Source: Acidovorax radicis
Lineage (GTDB): Bacteria > Pseudomonadota > Gammaproteobacteria > Burkholderiales > Burkholderiaceae_C
DNA length: 64,000 bases
Direction: 5' to 3'
NCBI RefSeq assembly: GCF_020510705.1
Contig: NZ_CP075184.1
Location: 1,612,001-1,676,000 of the forward strand
Part shown: positions 55,208-64,000 of the stretch, piece after piece
Numbering within the stretch: the first letter of the stretch is position 1
Layout: each line of letters starts with the position of its first letter
The notes under the pieces: generated by a model
Databases searched by the model: none
Told to the model about the DNA's origin: nothing
The model's input: the letters and a program-made list of their open reading frames with translations, nothing else
Translations under genes and position numbers: made by a program

Positions 55208-58200
55208 GTGAAATTATCGAATTATTTTAAAGCGGGCGCAATTCTTGCTGGGCTGTCTGGTGTGGCGAGTATTTTTGCCACGCCTTTGGATGTATCGACA
55301 CCCAAGGATGTGATACCGCCAAATATCGTTACAACTGCCAACAAGCCAATGATGATGCTCACGGCGTCCAAGGATCATTTGCTTTTTGGTCCCATCTATT
55401 CTGATTTTGAGGACCTGGATAATGATGGAGTGATTGATACCACATTTAAGCCATCATTCAAATATTATGGTTATTTTGATGCCATAAAATGTTATTCATA
55501 CGATAGTTCGACCAACCAGTTCAATCCGAGTGCATTGGCAACACAAACGCCTGTGACGGTTGGCGCAGTTACATCTATCAAGTACAGCTGTCCTTCCTCT
55601 CAGGCTTATTGGAGCGGTAATTTTCTCAATTGGGCCACAATGACCCGGTTGGATACTGTACGAAAGATGTTGTACGGTGGTTTTCGTTCTACTGACACGA
55701 GTGGTTCGACCGTGTTGATGGGGTCGCGGCTGGTTTATGATGCGCACTCGTTTGTAAAATACTATAAAGAGGCAGACATCCGCGACTACACCCCGTTTAC
55801 CCAAGCCAATTTGACTAAAACAACAGGGGCCAACGCGAATGTATATGCTGGGCTAAGTATTTGTGTCACTGGTAGCAGCGAAGATCCTAAGACTTCTCAG
55901 CCTATTATGCGGTTGGTGAAAGGGAATGTGCGCTTTTGGTCTACCGTGGAAGTGCAGCTGTGCCGGTGGCATGACGCAGATAGCTATAGTCAAGGCACGT
56001 TTGGGCCGAAGCTGGCGCGTTTTTATTCGGATGTCGCCACAGGCAATGGCGGCGTCAAACACGAAATTACCATCCCCAACAAAGTGGGTGATGGTGCGAC
56101 TTATTCGGGCATTGGGCCAGATTTGAATGTGCGCGTAAAAGCGTGTGACCCTAATTATTTGGGTGAAGAGCGTTGCCAAGCGTTTCCACCCACGTCTACT
56201 ACCAATTTCAAGCCTTACGGCCTGCTGCAAGAGTTCGGTTACCCTAAAAATAGTGGCGATGCTGCTCGTGTTGAGTTTGGTTTGATCACAGGCAGCTACG
56301 ATAAAAAGAACACGGCGGGGGCCCTGCGCAAAAATATCCGCGACCTGGACGACGAAATTAATCGTACAACTGGTGTTTTCTGCCACAGTGCCTCTTCGGG
56401 ATGTGCTGCCAACTTGGCTGACGGCCGGGCAACCGGTGTCGGGGCTATCAAAACTTTTGATTCCATTTTGCTTTATGGTCGCGGAAGCGGGCACAGCTAT
56501 GGTGGCGGTAATACGCCCAGTGCCTCGGGTGAAACTGATTTGCCAGCGTGGGGCAATCCTATTGGTGAAATGGTTGTTCAGGCGTTGCAATATTATGCTT
56601 ACAACGGTACCTCTCCCACCCCTACCAATCCATCATCCAAGACAAACGACACCAGCGCAGGCATGCCAGTGGCCACGTGGAGTGACCCGCTGGCTAATAC
56701 AACGGCACGTGCTAAATATGGGAACTCTGTGTGCCGCCCTTTGAATATATTGACATTTTCTTCAAGTGCATTGAGTTTTGATGGTCAAGCGGGCACACCA
56801 TTCAGCACCTTGCCAAGCTCCGGCGCTGGGCTTGATTCTTTTGTCAATAAAATCGGTGATGCCGAGGGCATCACGGGCACCTCAAGATCAGTGGGCTCTG
56901 TGTCTGGTAAAGGCTTAACTGCCGCAGATGACCAGAACTCTTGCGCGGCTAAAACAGTGGGCACTTTGGCTAACGTGAATGGCGTATGCCCAGAGGCTCC
57001 AGCCATGGGCGGTACTTACCAGGTCGCTGGTGCTGCGCTGTACGGAAACACCACAAAAATCCGTACACTCGCCACGCCCCCCGCAGATTTGGCAAAGGTC
57101 GAAAATGCGCTGAAAGTCAAAACCATGGCGGCATCGCTCTCGGGCGGCGCACCGCGTATCGATGTTCCGGTGCCCGGTTCCAATCCAAAAAAATACGTCT
57201 ATATTACTCCTGAAAGTGTGCAGGGCGGCGGAAAGGTGAGTGCGCCTTTGACCTTCGCCTCGATCAGCTCTGGCACGACCTACGGTTCATTTATCGTGAC
57301 TTGGAACGATATTTTGATGGGTGGCGACTATGACATGGATATCACTGGTTTCCTGCGTTATGACTTGGTAGCCAATGCGGCCTCGCCGTCGGGCTGGGAC
57401 ATTAAAATAACCACTGATATTCCAGGTGTATGCGGTGGCGCAGCGGGAACCCATGGTTTCAGTGTGATTGGTGTTCAAAGGGGGGGCGTTAGCGCAAATG
57501 GGCGATATCTAACACATCAACATGGTGGTGGAAGTAGTACATACGCAACTTTATCGGGAATGCCTCCGGCATCCGAATATTTATGTGCAGCAACGAATAC
57601 GGCGTATCTCAATTTGCCGATGATCAATGCTTCCGGTGTTGCTGACACGTATAAGAATACAGTCTGTAGCGTGACAGGCACCGGTCCAACCGGTGATCCA
57701 GCTATTCCAAACTTGTCAAATTATTGTTCTGTAAAGAATAAAGATTTTCTCGTAAGTCAAACTTTCAATATGACGGGCGAGGCAGACGCTCTTATCAAAG
57801 ACCCGCTTTGGTACGCCGGTAAATATGGTTCTTTCAAGTCAAGTGCCAAAAACTCTGATGGCACCTACAGCGATATAGCCATGCCTTCCACTCAAGACTC
57901 CTGGGACAGCGCAGGCGCCGACGGCAGTGTTGGCTCGGATGGGCAGCCTGATGGATATTTCCTCGCCCGTCGTCCTGAATTGTTGGAGTCGCAACTGCGT
58001 AAAGCGCTCGATGCGGCCGCCAAGAACTCCAATGCGGCGCCCGCTATCTCATCAGCGCAATTGGTCGCGGACGGTTACAAATATGTTGTGAAGTTTGACA
58101 GCGCTACGGTGACGGGTTCGCTTGAGGCTTACAAAGTTGATGCTGACGGTGAATTTGCCGCATCCCCGAATTGGGAGGCCGGCGCGCTGTTGGCAACCCG

Positions 58201-60115
58201 TGCCAGTGGCAATGGGGGCTCCACCCGCGCCATCATTACAAACTCCGGCAATGGTTCTGCGGCGGGGGTCCCGTTTCGTTGGGCGTCGCTGCCATCTGCC
58301 TACAAAACGCAGATGACAACCGCCAGTACCAATGTGTTGACTGCCACCAATGCTGAGCTGGCCTTGAATTACATTCGCGGCGATCAGAGCCTTGAAGGGC
58401 TGAACGGTTTGCGTCAGCGCGATAGCGGCCTTCTCGGCCCTGTGGTCAACGGTACGCCTTGGATTCAGAGCACGCCGAGTTCCACGTTGCCCGGTATCAC
58501 AGCTGATGGGTACAGCGCCTTCTTTGCGGCGCAGAAGAATCGCGACAAGCTGTTGTGGGTGGCTGCCAATGACGGAATGTTGCACGCGTTTAACCCCACC
58601 ACAGGTGCCGAAGTTTTTGCCTATGTACCCGGCCCTCTCGCTAACCGGTTGGCCGAGATACCGTTACAGCGGGGCACCACAGCGCGCACAAAACTCAGCA
58701 ACGTCAATTTTGTGAGCGGCGTAGCAGAAAGTCAGCCTACAGGGACCGTATGGCCTTATGTGGATGGAAACCCCTTTGCAGCTGATGTGAAGGTTGGAAC
58801 TGACTGGAAGACGTACGTTTTTGGCACCCTCGGACGTGGCGGGAAAGGTATTTTTGCGCTTGATGCCACTGTGGTCGCCAATTTGACCGAGTCGAATGCA
58901 GCGAGTGTTTTCAAATGGCAATTCACTTCTGACGACGATGCTGATTTGGGATACATCACGGGCGACATTTCGATTCAATCCGCATCCAATCAAGCGCTTC
59001 CGGTTGTGAAGCTGAATAATGGTAAATATGCACTTATTTTGGGTAATGGAAATAAGTCGACTTCCGGTAAGGCGGTGCTGTTTATTCTGTATATGGAAGG
59101 CCCCAATGCGAGCAGTTGGACGGGGCGCTATGTGAAAATCGTTGCAGATGCGGGAACTGGAAATGGATTGTCAGCACCGCGTTGGGAAGACATCGATGGC
59201 AACGGTACGGCTGATGTTGTTTACGCAGGGGATCTGAAAGGCAACGTCTGGAAGTTCAATATTTCGGATATCGATCCAGGAGTGTGGGATGTGGCCTATA
59301 AAACTGGTAATGTGAATAAGCCCCTGTATACGGCTACCTACGTTAATGCATTAAATCAAGTGATTCCGTTGCCTATTACCACAGCGCCGCAACTCTTGTA
59401 TATGGCTAAGGGTGGATTTTTGGTGAATTTTGCAACAGGAAATGCCTTTGAAACGGGAGACTTCCCGACCGCGGGCATCGTTCAGCGTGTTTATGGTATC
59501 TGGGACCGACCAAGCATGGGGACGGCTGCGCATCCGCTGCCGACGGGCCTCACCACGCTGGCATCCAGAACATATTCGCGCGACTCCAACGGGGTTGTGA
59601 CGGTCACTGCTGGTGCAACAATTGACTGGTCCACGAAAGATGGTTGGTATCTGAATCTTCCTGGTAGCTCCGAAGCCGTTCTTTCGGACCCATCTGTCGA
59701 TGCGGGCGTTTTGTCTTTCGTCGCTGTTCGACCAAAAACCACAACCGACGAATGCTCGTCGACGCCAAATGCGGCACTTTATACGGTGGACCCGATATCA
59801 GGGCGGGCTGAGCGAAACACACAAGGGACCATTGAGGTTGCTTCAGTGAATGTCGTTGTTGCCGCGAAGGAAATTGGCGATCAGAAGGTCAAGGTAGTGA
59901 ACGACCGCACGAAGAAGCCATTTACGAAAGTGTGCAAGGCCGGTGAAGCAGGATGCACCTGCGTGGGTGCAAAATGCACAAAAGATGCGCCTATCTGTGG
60001 TCCGGGGCAGAGAGCAAAGCGCGTAACAGGACGGAGTGCCGATGCCATTCTGTGCACCAGCTCTGCACCACGACTTCAGTGGCGTGAAATTCCAGGCTTG
60101 AGGACCGACCAATGA
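55208..60115 (+). CDS. pilY1: Type IV pilus tip adhesin PilY1
   Basis: A 1635-residue exported protein starting (GTG, behind AGGAG) with a signal sequence (to about 24). PilY1 sits at the pilus tip, controls extension/retraction and acts in surface sensing. Near 69-77 is a DxDxDG calcium-type loop (DLDNDGVID); the middle is large and polar. The PilY1 beta-propeller starts about 1107 ([20 protein letters not shown]) and has another calcium-type loop ([12 protein letters not shown]). The last 60 residues are cysteine-rich (about 7 Cys). It is about 40% longer than Pseudomonas PilY1. Its stop overlaps pilE (ATGA). Confidence 0.93.
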   Translation: MKLSNYFKAGAILAGLSGVASIFATPLDVSTPKDVIPPNIVTTANKPMMMLTASKDHLLFGPIYSDFEDLDNDGVIDTTFKPSFKYYGYFDAIKCYSYDSSTNQFNPSALATQTPVTVGAVTSIKYSCPSSQAYWSGNFLNWATMTRLDTVRKMLYGGFRSTDTSGSTVLMGSRLVYDAHSFVKYYKEADIRDYTPFTQANLTKTTGANANVYAGLSICVTGSSEDPKTSQPIMRLVKGNVRFWSTVEVQLCRWHDADSYSQGTFGPKLARFYSDVATGNGGVKHEITIPNKVGDGATYSGIGPDLNVRVKACDPNYLGEERCQAFPPTSTTNFKPYGLLQEFGYPKNSGDAARVEFGLITGSYDKKNTAGALRKNIRDLDDEINRTTGVFCHSASSGCAANLADGRATGVGAIKTFDSILLYGRGSGHSYGGGNTPSASGETDLPAWGNPIGEMVVQALQYYAYNGTSPTPTNPSSKTNDTSAGMPVATWSDPLANTTARAKYGNSVCRPLNILTFSSSALSFDGQAGTPFSTLPSSGAGLDSFVNKIGDAEGITGTSRSVGSVSGKGLTAADDQNSCAAKTVGTLANVNGVCPEAPAMGGTYQVAGAALYGNTTKIRTLATPPADLAKVENALKVKTMAASLSGGAPRIDVPVPGSNPKKYVYITPESVQGGGKVSAPLTFASISSGTTYGSFIVTWNDILMGGDYDMDITGFLRYDLVANAASPSGWDIKITTDIPGVCGGAAGTHGFSVIGVQRGGVSANGRYLTHQHGGGSSTYATLSGMPPASEYLCAATNTAYLNLPMINASGVADTYKNTVCSVTGTGPTGDPAIPNLSNYCSVKNKDFLVSQTFNMTGEADALIKDPLWYAGKYGSFKSSAKNSDGTYSDIAMPSTQDSWDSAGADGSVGSDGQPDGYFLARRPELLESQLRKALDAAAKNSNAAPAISSAQLVADGYKYVVKFDSATVTGSLEAYKVDADGEFAASPNWEAGALLATRASGNGGSTRAIITNSGNGSAAGVPFRWASLPSAYKTQMTTASTNVLTATNAELALNYIRGDQSLEGLNGLRQRDSGLLGPVVNGTPWIQSTPSSTLPGITADGYSAFFAAQKNRDKLLWVAANDGMLHAFNPTTGAEVFAYVPGPLANRLAEIPLQRGTTARTKLSNVNFVSGVAESQPTGTVWPYVDGNPFAADVKVGTDWKTYVFGTLGRGGKGIFALDATVVANLTESNAASVFKWQFTSDDDADLGYITGDISIQSASNQALPVVKLNNGKYALILGNGNKSTSGKAVLFILYMEGPNASSWTGRYVKIVADAGTGNGLSAPRWEDIDGNGTADVVYAGDLKGNVWKFNISDIDPGVWDVAYKTGNVNKPLYTATYVNALNQVIPLPITTAPQLLYMAKGGFLVNFATGNAFETGDFPTAGIVQRVYGIWDRPSMGTAAHPLPTGLTTLASRTYSRDSNGVVTVTAGATIDWSTKDGWYLNLPGSSEAVLSDPSVDAGVLSFVAVRPKTTTDECSSTPNAALYTVDPISGRAERNTQGTIEVASVNVVVAAKEIGDQKVKVVNDRTKKPFTKVCKAGEAGCTCVGAKCTKDAPICGPGQRAKRVTGRSADAILCTSSAPRLQWREIPGLRTDQ

Positions 60116-60600
60116 TAAAAAAACAGTTTCAAAAGGGGTTTACCCTGATCGAGTTGATGATTGTTGTTGCGATTATTGGGATATTGGCTGCAGTAGCGTA
60201 TCCATCCTATAAGGAATATATGGCTCGCTCCCGCAGGGCAGAGGCAAGAACCATTTTGATTGCCAGTCAGCAGTGGATGGAGCGGTTTTATACCGAAAAT
60301 TTTCGTTACGACAAAACGAGTGCGGCTAGCCCGGTGGCGGTTACCGATGCCTCCCAGTTCCCATCTCGATTCAGTGTATCGCCCACGCCTGGACAAGGCG
60401 CTGCGGTCTATGATATTACGGTGGTGGTGACGAACGATGTGCGAGATGTTTACTCTGTGAAGGCCACGCGCAAGGCGGGGACTGCTATGGCAGCTGATCG
60501 CTGCGGTGATTTTTCATTAGATTATTTGGGGCGAAGAGATTTGACCAATTACACGGGGTTTGCAAGCAAAGCTGCGGCACTTGAAGCTTGTTGGAAATAG
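60112..60600 (+). CDS. pilE: Minor type IV pilin PilE-like
   Basis: A 162-residue pilin with the shortest leader, [20 protein letters not shown] (G9, E +5), then [17 protein letters not shown] and a C-terminal disulfide-type cysteine pair (DRCGDFSL and EACWK). The arrangement matches P. aeruginosa PilE, a minor pilin, rather than the major pilin. ATG overlaps the pilY1 stop by 4 bp. A strong terminator follows. Confidence 0.9.
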   Translation: MIKKQFQKGFTLIELMIVVAIIGILAAVAYPSYKEYMARSRRAEARTILIASQQWMERFYTENFRYDKTSAASPVAVTDASQFPSRFSVSPTPGQGAAVYDITVVVTNDVRDVYSVKATRKAGTAMAADRCGDFSLDYLGRRDLTNYTGFASKAAALEACWK

Positions 60601-60616
60601 TTTTTCCGATTTTTTT

Positions 60617-60648
60617 AAAACCCAATCATGGCGACATGATTGGGTTTT
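60617..60648 (+). terminator. Intrinsic terminator after pilE
   Basis: A perfect 13-bp stem AAAACCCAATCAT / ATGATTGGGTTTT with loop GGCGAC. It ends the pilin operon just before ribD and would work in both directions. Confidence 0.92.
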
Positions 60649-60678
60649 AGTCGTTTATGGCGGGGTTGTTTGAATTTT

Positions 60679-61803
60679 ATGAATACTAGGTCCGGTGTGA
60701 TAGATGCTGCCGCCTTGATGGATGTTGCTCTCGCGTGTGCACGCGAAGGCTTGTTGCGAACCTCCCCTAACCCTCGGGTCGGGTGCGTTATCTCGAATGG
60801 GGATGGGTTTGTTTTGGGTTGGGGCTCTACCCAGCGTGCAGGTGGCCCCCATGCCGAAATCATGGCCCTGCGTGATGCGAAGAGTCGCGGACATTCGGTG
60901 GTCGGCGCTACCGCTTACGTCACGCTCGAGCCCTGTTCGCACCATGGGCGCACGGGGCCCTGTTGCGATGCGCTGGTAGAGGCGGGTATTGCCAAGGTGG
61001 TTGCTTCACTGGCCGACCCCAACCCGCTGGTGGCAGGCAATGGGTTCTCGCGGTTGCGTGCAGCCGGTGTTGACGTCGAGGTAGGGCTTGGTGCCGCGCA
61101 GGCGCGAGAGCTTAATCTTGGGTTCTTCAGCCGCATGGTGCGCCAGACGCCGTGGGTGCGCATGAAGGTCGCCGCGTCGCTGGATGGCACTACCGCGCTG
61201 AACAACGGGGCCAGTCAGTGGATCACCGGACCCGAAGCGCGCGCGGATGGTCATGCGTGGCGCGCGCGGGCCTGCGCTGTGCTCACTGGTATCGGCACTG
61301 TGTTGGCCGACGATCCCAGGCTTGATGTGCGAGAGGTGCATACCGAGCGGCAACCTGCTTTGGTGTTGGTGGACAGCGATTTGCAAGTGCCACTGAATGC
61401 TTCAATATTTATAGCTGCTCGCGATTTGTATATATACGCTGCAGCCCAAAATCATGCTAAAAAAAACGCCTTGGAGGCAATGGGAGCCACCGTGGTCGTG
61501 ATGCCGAACGAACACGGCAAGGTTGATCTGCCTGCGATGATGAAAGACTTGGCTCGCCGTGAGATCAACGAATTGCACGTCGAGGCCGGCAGCAAGCTCA
61601 ATGGCTCTTTGGTGCGCGAAGGGCTGGTGGACGAATTGTTGGTGTATTTGGCCCCGAAATTGATCGGCGAGGGGCGTGGAATGCTGCAATGGGGCCCATT
61701 GGAGGAGTTATCACACGCTCTTGCACTCGATTTCAAGGCGGTGGATAAGGTCGGGGGCGATGTCCGTTTGGTTGCCCGAGTCGCGGGGCGGGACTGCTTT
61801 TGA
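60679..61803 (+). CDS. ribD: Riboflavin biosynthesis deaminase/reductase RibD
   Basis: RibD deaminates and then reduces the pyrimidine intermediate in riboflavin synthesis. The 374-residue protein has the N-terminal cytidine-deaminase-like zinc site (H58 and E60 in GGPHAEI, C86 and C95 in EPCSHHGRTGPC) and the C-terminal reductase with KVAASLDGTTA and an ELHVEAGSKLNGS segment. ATG 60679 is used since the terminator overlaps any longer start. Codons about 242-260 contain a copy-like piece of the dispersed repeat. Confidence 0.94.
   Translation: MNTRSGVIDAAALMDVALACAREGLLRTSPNPRVGCVISNGDGFVLGWGSTQRAGGPHAEIMALRDAKSRGHSVVGATAYVTLEPCSHHGRTGPCCDALVEAGIAKVVASLADPNPLVAGNGFSRLRAAGVDVEVGLGAAQARELNLGFFSRMVRQTPWVRMKVAASLDGTTALNNGASQWITGPEARADGHAWRARACAVLTGIGTVLADDPRLDVREVHTERQPALVLVDSDLQVPLNASIFIAARDLYIYAAAQNHAKKNALEAMGATVVVMPNEHGKVDLPAMMKDLARREINELHVEAGSKLNGSLVREGLVDELLVYLAPKLIGEGRGMLQWGPLEELSHALALDFKAVDKVGGDVRLVARVAGRDCF
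61405..61460 (+). repeat. Repeat-like segment inside ribD
   Basis: ATAGCTGCTCGCGATTTG, then ATATACGCTGCAGCCCAAAA and ATCATGCTAA follow the order of the intergenic repeat (left arm, loop, right arm, AATTT-type end). The first 13 bases (ATAGCTGCTCGCG) are identical to the moeA copy, read in the same frame as Ile-Ala-Ala-Arg. Confidence 0.55.
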
Positions 61804-61839
61804 TGACCATCGTTTGCGAGTGTCGTTGGTGCCCGGCCT

Positions 61840-62154
61840 TTATTTGCGCGTGTACCCTAAGCAGGCGCCCGCATTCGGAGCCCCTTTGCACTCACGCGTA
61901 AGCCGTCGGTCGCGCTCGGCTGTTGTTTCTTCTGACGGGCTGCGTTGGTGCTTGATTTTGAGAGATCCCTTCTTTTTGGCTTGCTGTGCAGTGGCTTTGT
62001 GTGTTGATTTCGATGAAGCGTCCGCGCTGTGAGCGCTTATGGGCAACGCTGTTGCGACCAACGCAGCCATCGCAACCACCGTGCTGAGAACTGTGTTGAA
62101 CAACAGGGGGGTGAGAATCGCGCTGTGAGTGTTGTGCGTTGATTTTGGCGTCAT
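61840..62154 (-). CDS. Small exported protein with conserved RECKG...GACLGYTR tail
   Basis: A 104-residue product with an N-terminal hydrophobic signal-like helix (about 15-40) and a basic mature part ending ERDRRLTRECKGAPNAGACLG, YTRK. The two cysteines in the tail could form a disulfide. I recall similar tails in other Comamonadaceae, but the function is unknown. The gene converges with ribD and is 167 bp from the divergent aminotransferase. Confidence 0.65.
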   Translation of the reverse strand: MTPKSTHNTHSAILTPLLFNTVLSTVVAMAALVATALPISAHSADASSKSTHKATAQQAKKKGSLKIKHQRSPSEETTAERDRRLTRECKGAPNAGACLGYTRK

Positions 62155-62321
62155 GAGGAGGCTCCTGAATCAGACAGTGGAGTTGTTGGTGCAACCTTGC
62201 AAACTGCCCCGGGTATGGTGATGCACCACATGGGTTCCTCGCCATCATAGGCAGCCGCCGCGCGGATGTCTGTGGTTCGATACGATGGTGGATCGTCATT
62301 TTTTACTTACACCCGTCCATC

Positions 62322-63479
62322 ATGCGCAGCACCTTGTTGAACCTCGAAGAATCCCGTATCCGTGAAGTCGCCAACGCCGGCATGGGGCGCAGCGATGTGC
62401 TGGCCTTCTGGTTTGGCGAAAGTGACGAGGTCACCCCCGATGTGGTGCGCGAGGCAGCCATTGAGTCGTTGCAGCGCGGTGAGACTTTTTATGCGCACAA
62501 TCTGGGGTTGCCTGCGTTGCGCGAAGCCATTGCGGCATACACAAGCCAGTTGCACGGGGCCGTCGGCGCTGACCGCATTGCGGTGACTTCAGGCGGCGTC
62601 AATGCATTGATGCTGGCGGTGCAGGCGTTGGTAGACCCGGGCGACGAGGTGGTGGTGATTACGCCTGTGTGGCCCAATTTGACCGCGCAGCCCCTCATCA
62701 TGGGAGCTCGTTTGCAGTGTGTGCCACTCAAGCCCCAGGCTGGTGGTGCATGGGCGCTGGACATGGCGCAGCTGCTGGCGGCGATCACCCCGGCGACCCG
62801 GTTGCTGGTGGTGAATGCGCCGAATAACCCCACGGGCTGGACATTGACTGAAGCGGAGCAGCGCGAAATTCTGACGCATTGCCGCGCGACGGGCACCTGG
62901 ATTTTGGCCGATGAGGTGTATGAGCGGCTGTACTACGAGCCCACCGGCAAGGGTTGTGCTCCGAGCTTTCTGGATGTGGCAGAGCCAGAGGACCGGCTGG
63001 TCGTGGTGCACAGTTTTTCCAAGAGCTTTTTGATGACGGGCTGGCGGGTGGGCTGGTTGGTGATGCCGGCGTCGATGACGCTTGAGATGGGAAAACTCAT
63101 TGAATTCAACACCTCGTGTGCCAGCGTGTTTACCCAGCGTGCGGCGGTGGCTGCGCTGGCGCATGCAGATGAGATCACGCCCCGGGTGGTGGCGCACCTC
63201 AAGCGCTGTCGGGACACGCTGGTCCCGCTTTTGCAGGCCTTGCCAGGTGTTGAGGTTGCGCCTGCCAAGGGTGGTATGTATGCGTTTTTTCGTCTGGCCG
63301 GGCAGGGTGATTCGCTAGCAGTGGCCAAGCGGCTGGTGATAGAGGCGGGCTTGGGCTTGGCACCGGGCAGTGCATTTGGCCCTGAGGCGCAGGGTTGGTT
63401 GCGGTGGTGTTTTGCCTCTAAGGATCCGCAGCGGCTGGTGTTGGGGGTGGGGCGGCTTAAAACCTGGCTCGGGGTATAA
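62322..63479 (+). CDS. Class I/II PLP aminotransferase
   Basis: A 385-residue fold-type I aminotransferase: YAHNLGLPALREAIAAYTSQ, VTSGGVNALMLAVQALVDPGD, NAPNNPTGWTL and PLP lysine K234 in HSFSKSFLMTGWRVGW, with the RWCFAS arginine near the C terminus. It belongs to the aspartate/aromatic aminotransferase-like superfamily; the substrate is uncertain. It starts at ATG 62322 and its stop codon TAA lies inside the rpsO -10 box. Confidence 0.88.
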   Translation: MRSTLLNLEESRIREVANAGMGRSDVLAFWFGESDEVTPDVVREAAIESLQRGETFYAHNLGLPALREAIAAYTSQLHGAVGADRIAVTSGGVNALMLAVQALVDPGDEVVVITPVWPNLTAQPLIMGARLQCVPLKPQAGGAWALDMAQLLAAITPATRLLVVNAPNNPTGWTLTEAEQREILTHCRATGTWILADEVYERLYYEPTGKGCAPSFLDVAEPEDRLVVVHSFSKSFLMTGWRVGWLVMPASMTLEMGKLIEFNTSCASVFTQRAAVAALAHADEITPRVVAHLKRCRDTLVPLLQALPGVEVAPAKGGMYAFFRLAGQGDSLAVAKRLVIEAGLGLAPGSAFGPEAQGWLRWCFASKDPQRLVLGVGRLKTWLGV

Positions 63480-63480
63480 T
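63475..63480 (+). promoter_or_regulatory. -10 box of rpsO overlapping the aminotransferase stop
   Basis: TATAAT, a perfect -10 hexamer 111 bp before rpsO, formed by the last codons of the upstream gene. No good -35 is seen. Confidence 0.5.
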
Positions 63481-63590
63481 CGCGAGGTTTTGCATGGTGC
63501 AAGACGCACGCTTGTGGCCGTTCCAGTCGCTGGCGCAAGTAAAAACCATGGTCCCCCAGTCATATGGCGGACCACATTCAAGGAAAAAAA

Positions 63591-63857
63591 ATGATCGCAT
63601 CCTCCATCAAGGCCGAAGTCGTCAAGGCCAACGCCCGTGCTGCCAATGACACTGGTAGCCCAGAAGTGCAAGTGGCCCTGTTGACTGCCCGCATCAACGA
63701 GCTGATGCCTCACTTTAAAACGCACGCCAAGGACCACCATGGTCGTCGTGGCCTGTTGCGCATGGTGAGCCGTCGTCGCAAGTTGCTCGACTATCTGAAG
63801 GCCAAGGACGCTGAGCGTTACACCGCGCTGATCGCCAAGTTGGGTCTGCGCAAGTAA
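63591..63857 (+). CDS. rpsO: 30S ribosomal protein S15
   Basis: S15 organises the central domain of 16S rRNA. The 88-residue protein is full length with the typical [21 protein letters not shown]-x-R-R-G-L and [10 protein letters not shown] motifs. ATG 63591 follows AAGGAAAA and starts [10 protein letters not shown]; the longer frame is not used. In most relatives pnp follows. Confidence 0.97.
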   Translation: MIASSIKAEVVKANARAANDTGSPEVQVALLTARINELMPHFKTHAKDHHGRRGLLRMVSRRRKLLDYLKAKDAERYTALIAKLGLRK

Positions 63858-63872
63858 TCTTCATTGCATGCG

Positions 63873-63912
63873 AAAACGCCTGGGTTAGTCCGCTAGCTCA
63901 GGCGTTTTTTAC
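63873..63912 (+). terminator. Intrinsic terminator after rpsO
   Basis: AAAACGCCTG pairs with CAGGCGTTTT (10 bp), enclosing a small second pairing, and ends in TTTTTT. The remaining 88 bp to the window edge show a cattcca/tggaatg pairing (63944-63993) such as a pnp leader could hold, but no gene start. Confidence 0.85.
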
Positions 63913-64000
63913 TTCGGAGCCGCAAAACAGAGCGAAGCTGTGTCATTCCAATGGGGTTGCTGCCGTGCGTTGGCATGCAGTGTCACTGGAATGGCATCGT

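Noticed and set aside
60601..60678. FMN riboswitch before ribD
   Set aside because: The gap is short and almost filled by the pilE terminator; no conserved RFN stems are visible.

Overview
The window reads as chromosomal DNA from a GC-rich betaproteobacterium of the Comamonadaceae (Acidovorax/Delftia-like). This rests on recognisable gene order, not on a database search: the leuC-leuD-leuB-asd-fimV-truA-trpF-trpB-trpA-accD run, grpE-dnaK-dnaJ, rpsF-priB-rpsR-rplI-dnaB, hom-thrC followed by molybdopterin genes and clpB, and a fimT-pilV-pilW-pilX-pilY1-pilE minor-pilin cluster. I see no insertion sequence, prophage, CRISPR array, rRNA or tRNA. Most of the window is housekeeping DNA with a few accessory islets.

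Layout. 1-166 is the end of a yggT gene. 298-13786 is one long minus-strand block. In transcription order it holds a LysR regulator, leuC, an entericidin-like lipoprotein missed by ordinary length cut-offs, leuD, leuB, asd, fimV, truA, trpF, trpB, trpA and accD. It covers leucine and tryptophan synthesis, the aspartate branch point, tRNA pseudouridylation, a polar pilus hub protein and a fatty-acid carboxylase subunit. 14048-15412 is a metallo-beta-lactamase/beta-CASP nuclease-like gene. 15660-19535 is the minus-strand heat-shock group grpE-dnaK-dnaJ. 19856-22941 is the plus-strand ribosomal/primosomal/helicase group. 23133-26610 is minus strand: a coiled-coil membrane protein, a PIN-PhoH ATPase, a Bcp peroxiredoxin and an Mth938-like protein. 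26757-30855 is alaA-hom-thrC (alanine, homoserine, threonine). 31006-35949 is the molybdenum cofactor region mobB-moeA-moaD ... moaE, interrupted by about 2.3 kb of accessory genes. clpB follows, with a 270-bp highly structured element touching its stop codon.

39117-48191 is an accessory/metabolic stretch: a membrane protein, a coniferyl-aldehyde-dehydrogenase-like enzyme, a response regulator/hybrid histidine kinase pair, a lone adhesin-type repeat module, an acetyltransferase, a methyltransferase, a hypothetical protein and dusC. 48214-51663 holds a phospholipase D-type lipoprotein and amtB, the latter behind a good sigma-54 promoter. 51968-60600 is the minor pilin/PilY1 operon, visibly AT-richer than its surroundings and closed by a strong terminator. 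60679-63857 is ribD, a small exported protein, an aminotransferase and rpsO, ending just before where pnp would be expected.

The most interesting non-genic signals are two. The first is a dispersed, imperfectly palindromic repeat of about 55 bp (arms GATAGCTGCTAGCGCTT and AAGCGCTAGAGGCC). It has eight intergenic copies and three apparent copies inside trpF, moeA and ribD, all read in the same codon phase. The second is the 270-bp element after clpB, which has perfect 13-bp terminal inverted repeats and two long internal arms. Candidate heat-shock (RpoH) promoters in front of grpE, dnaK and clpB share a CAAGT-type -10 end.
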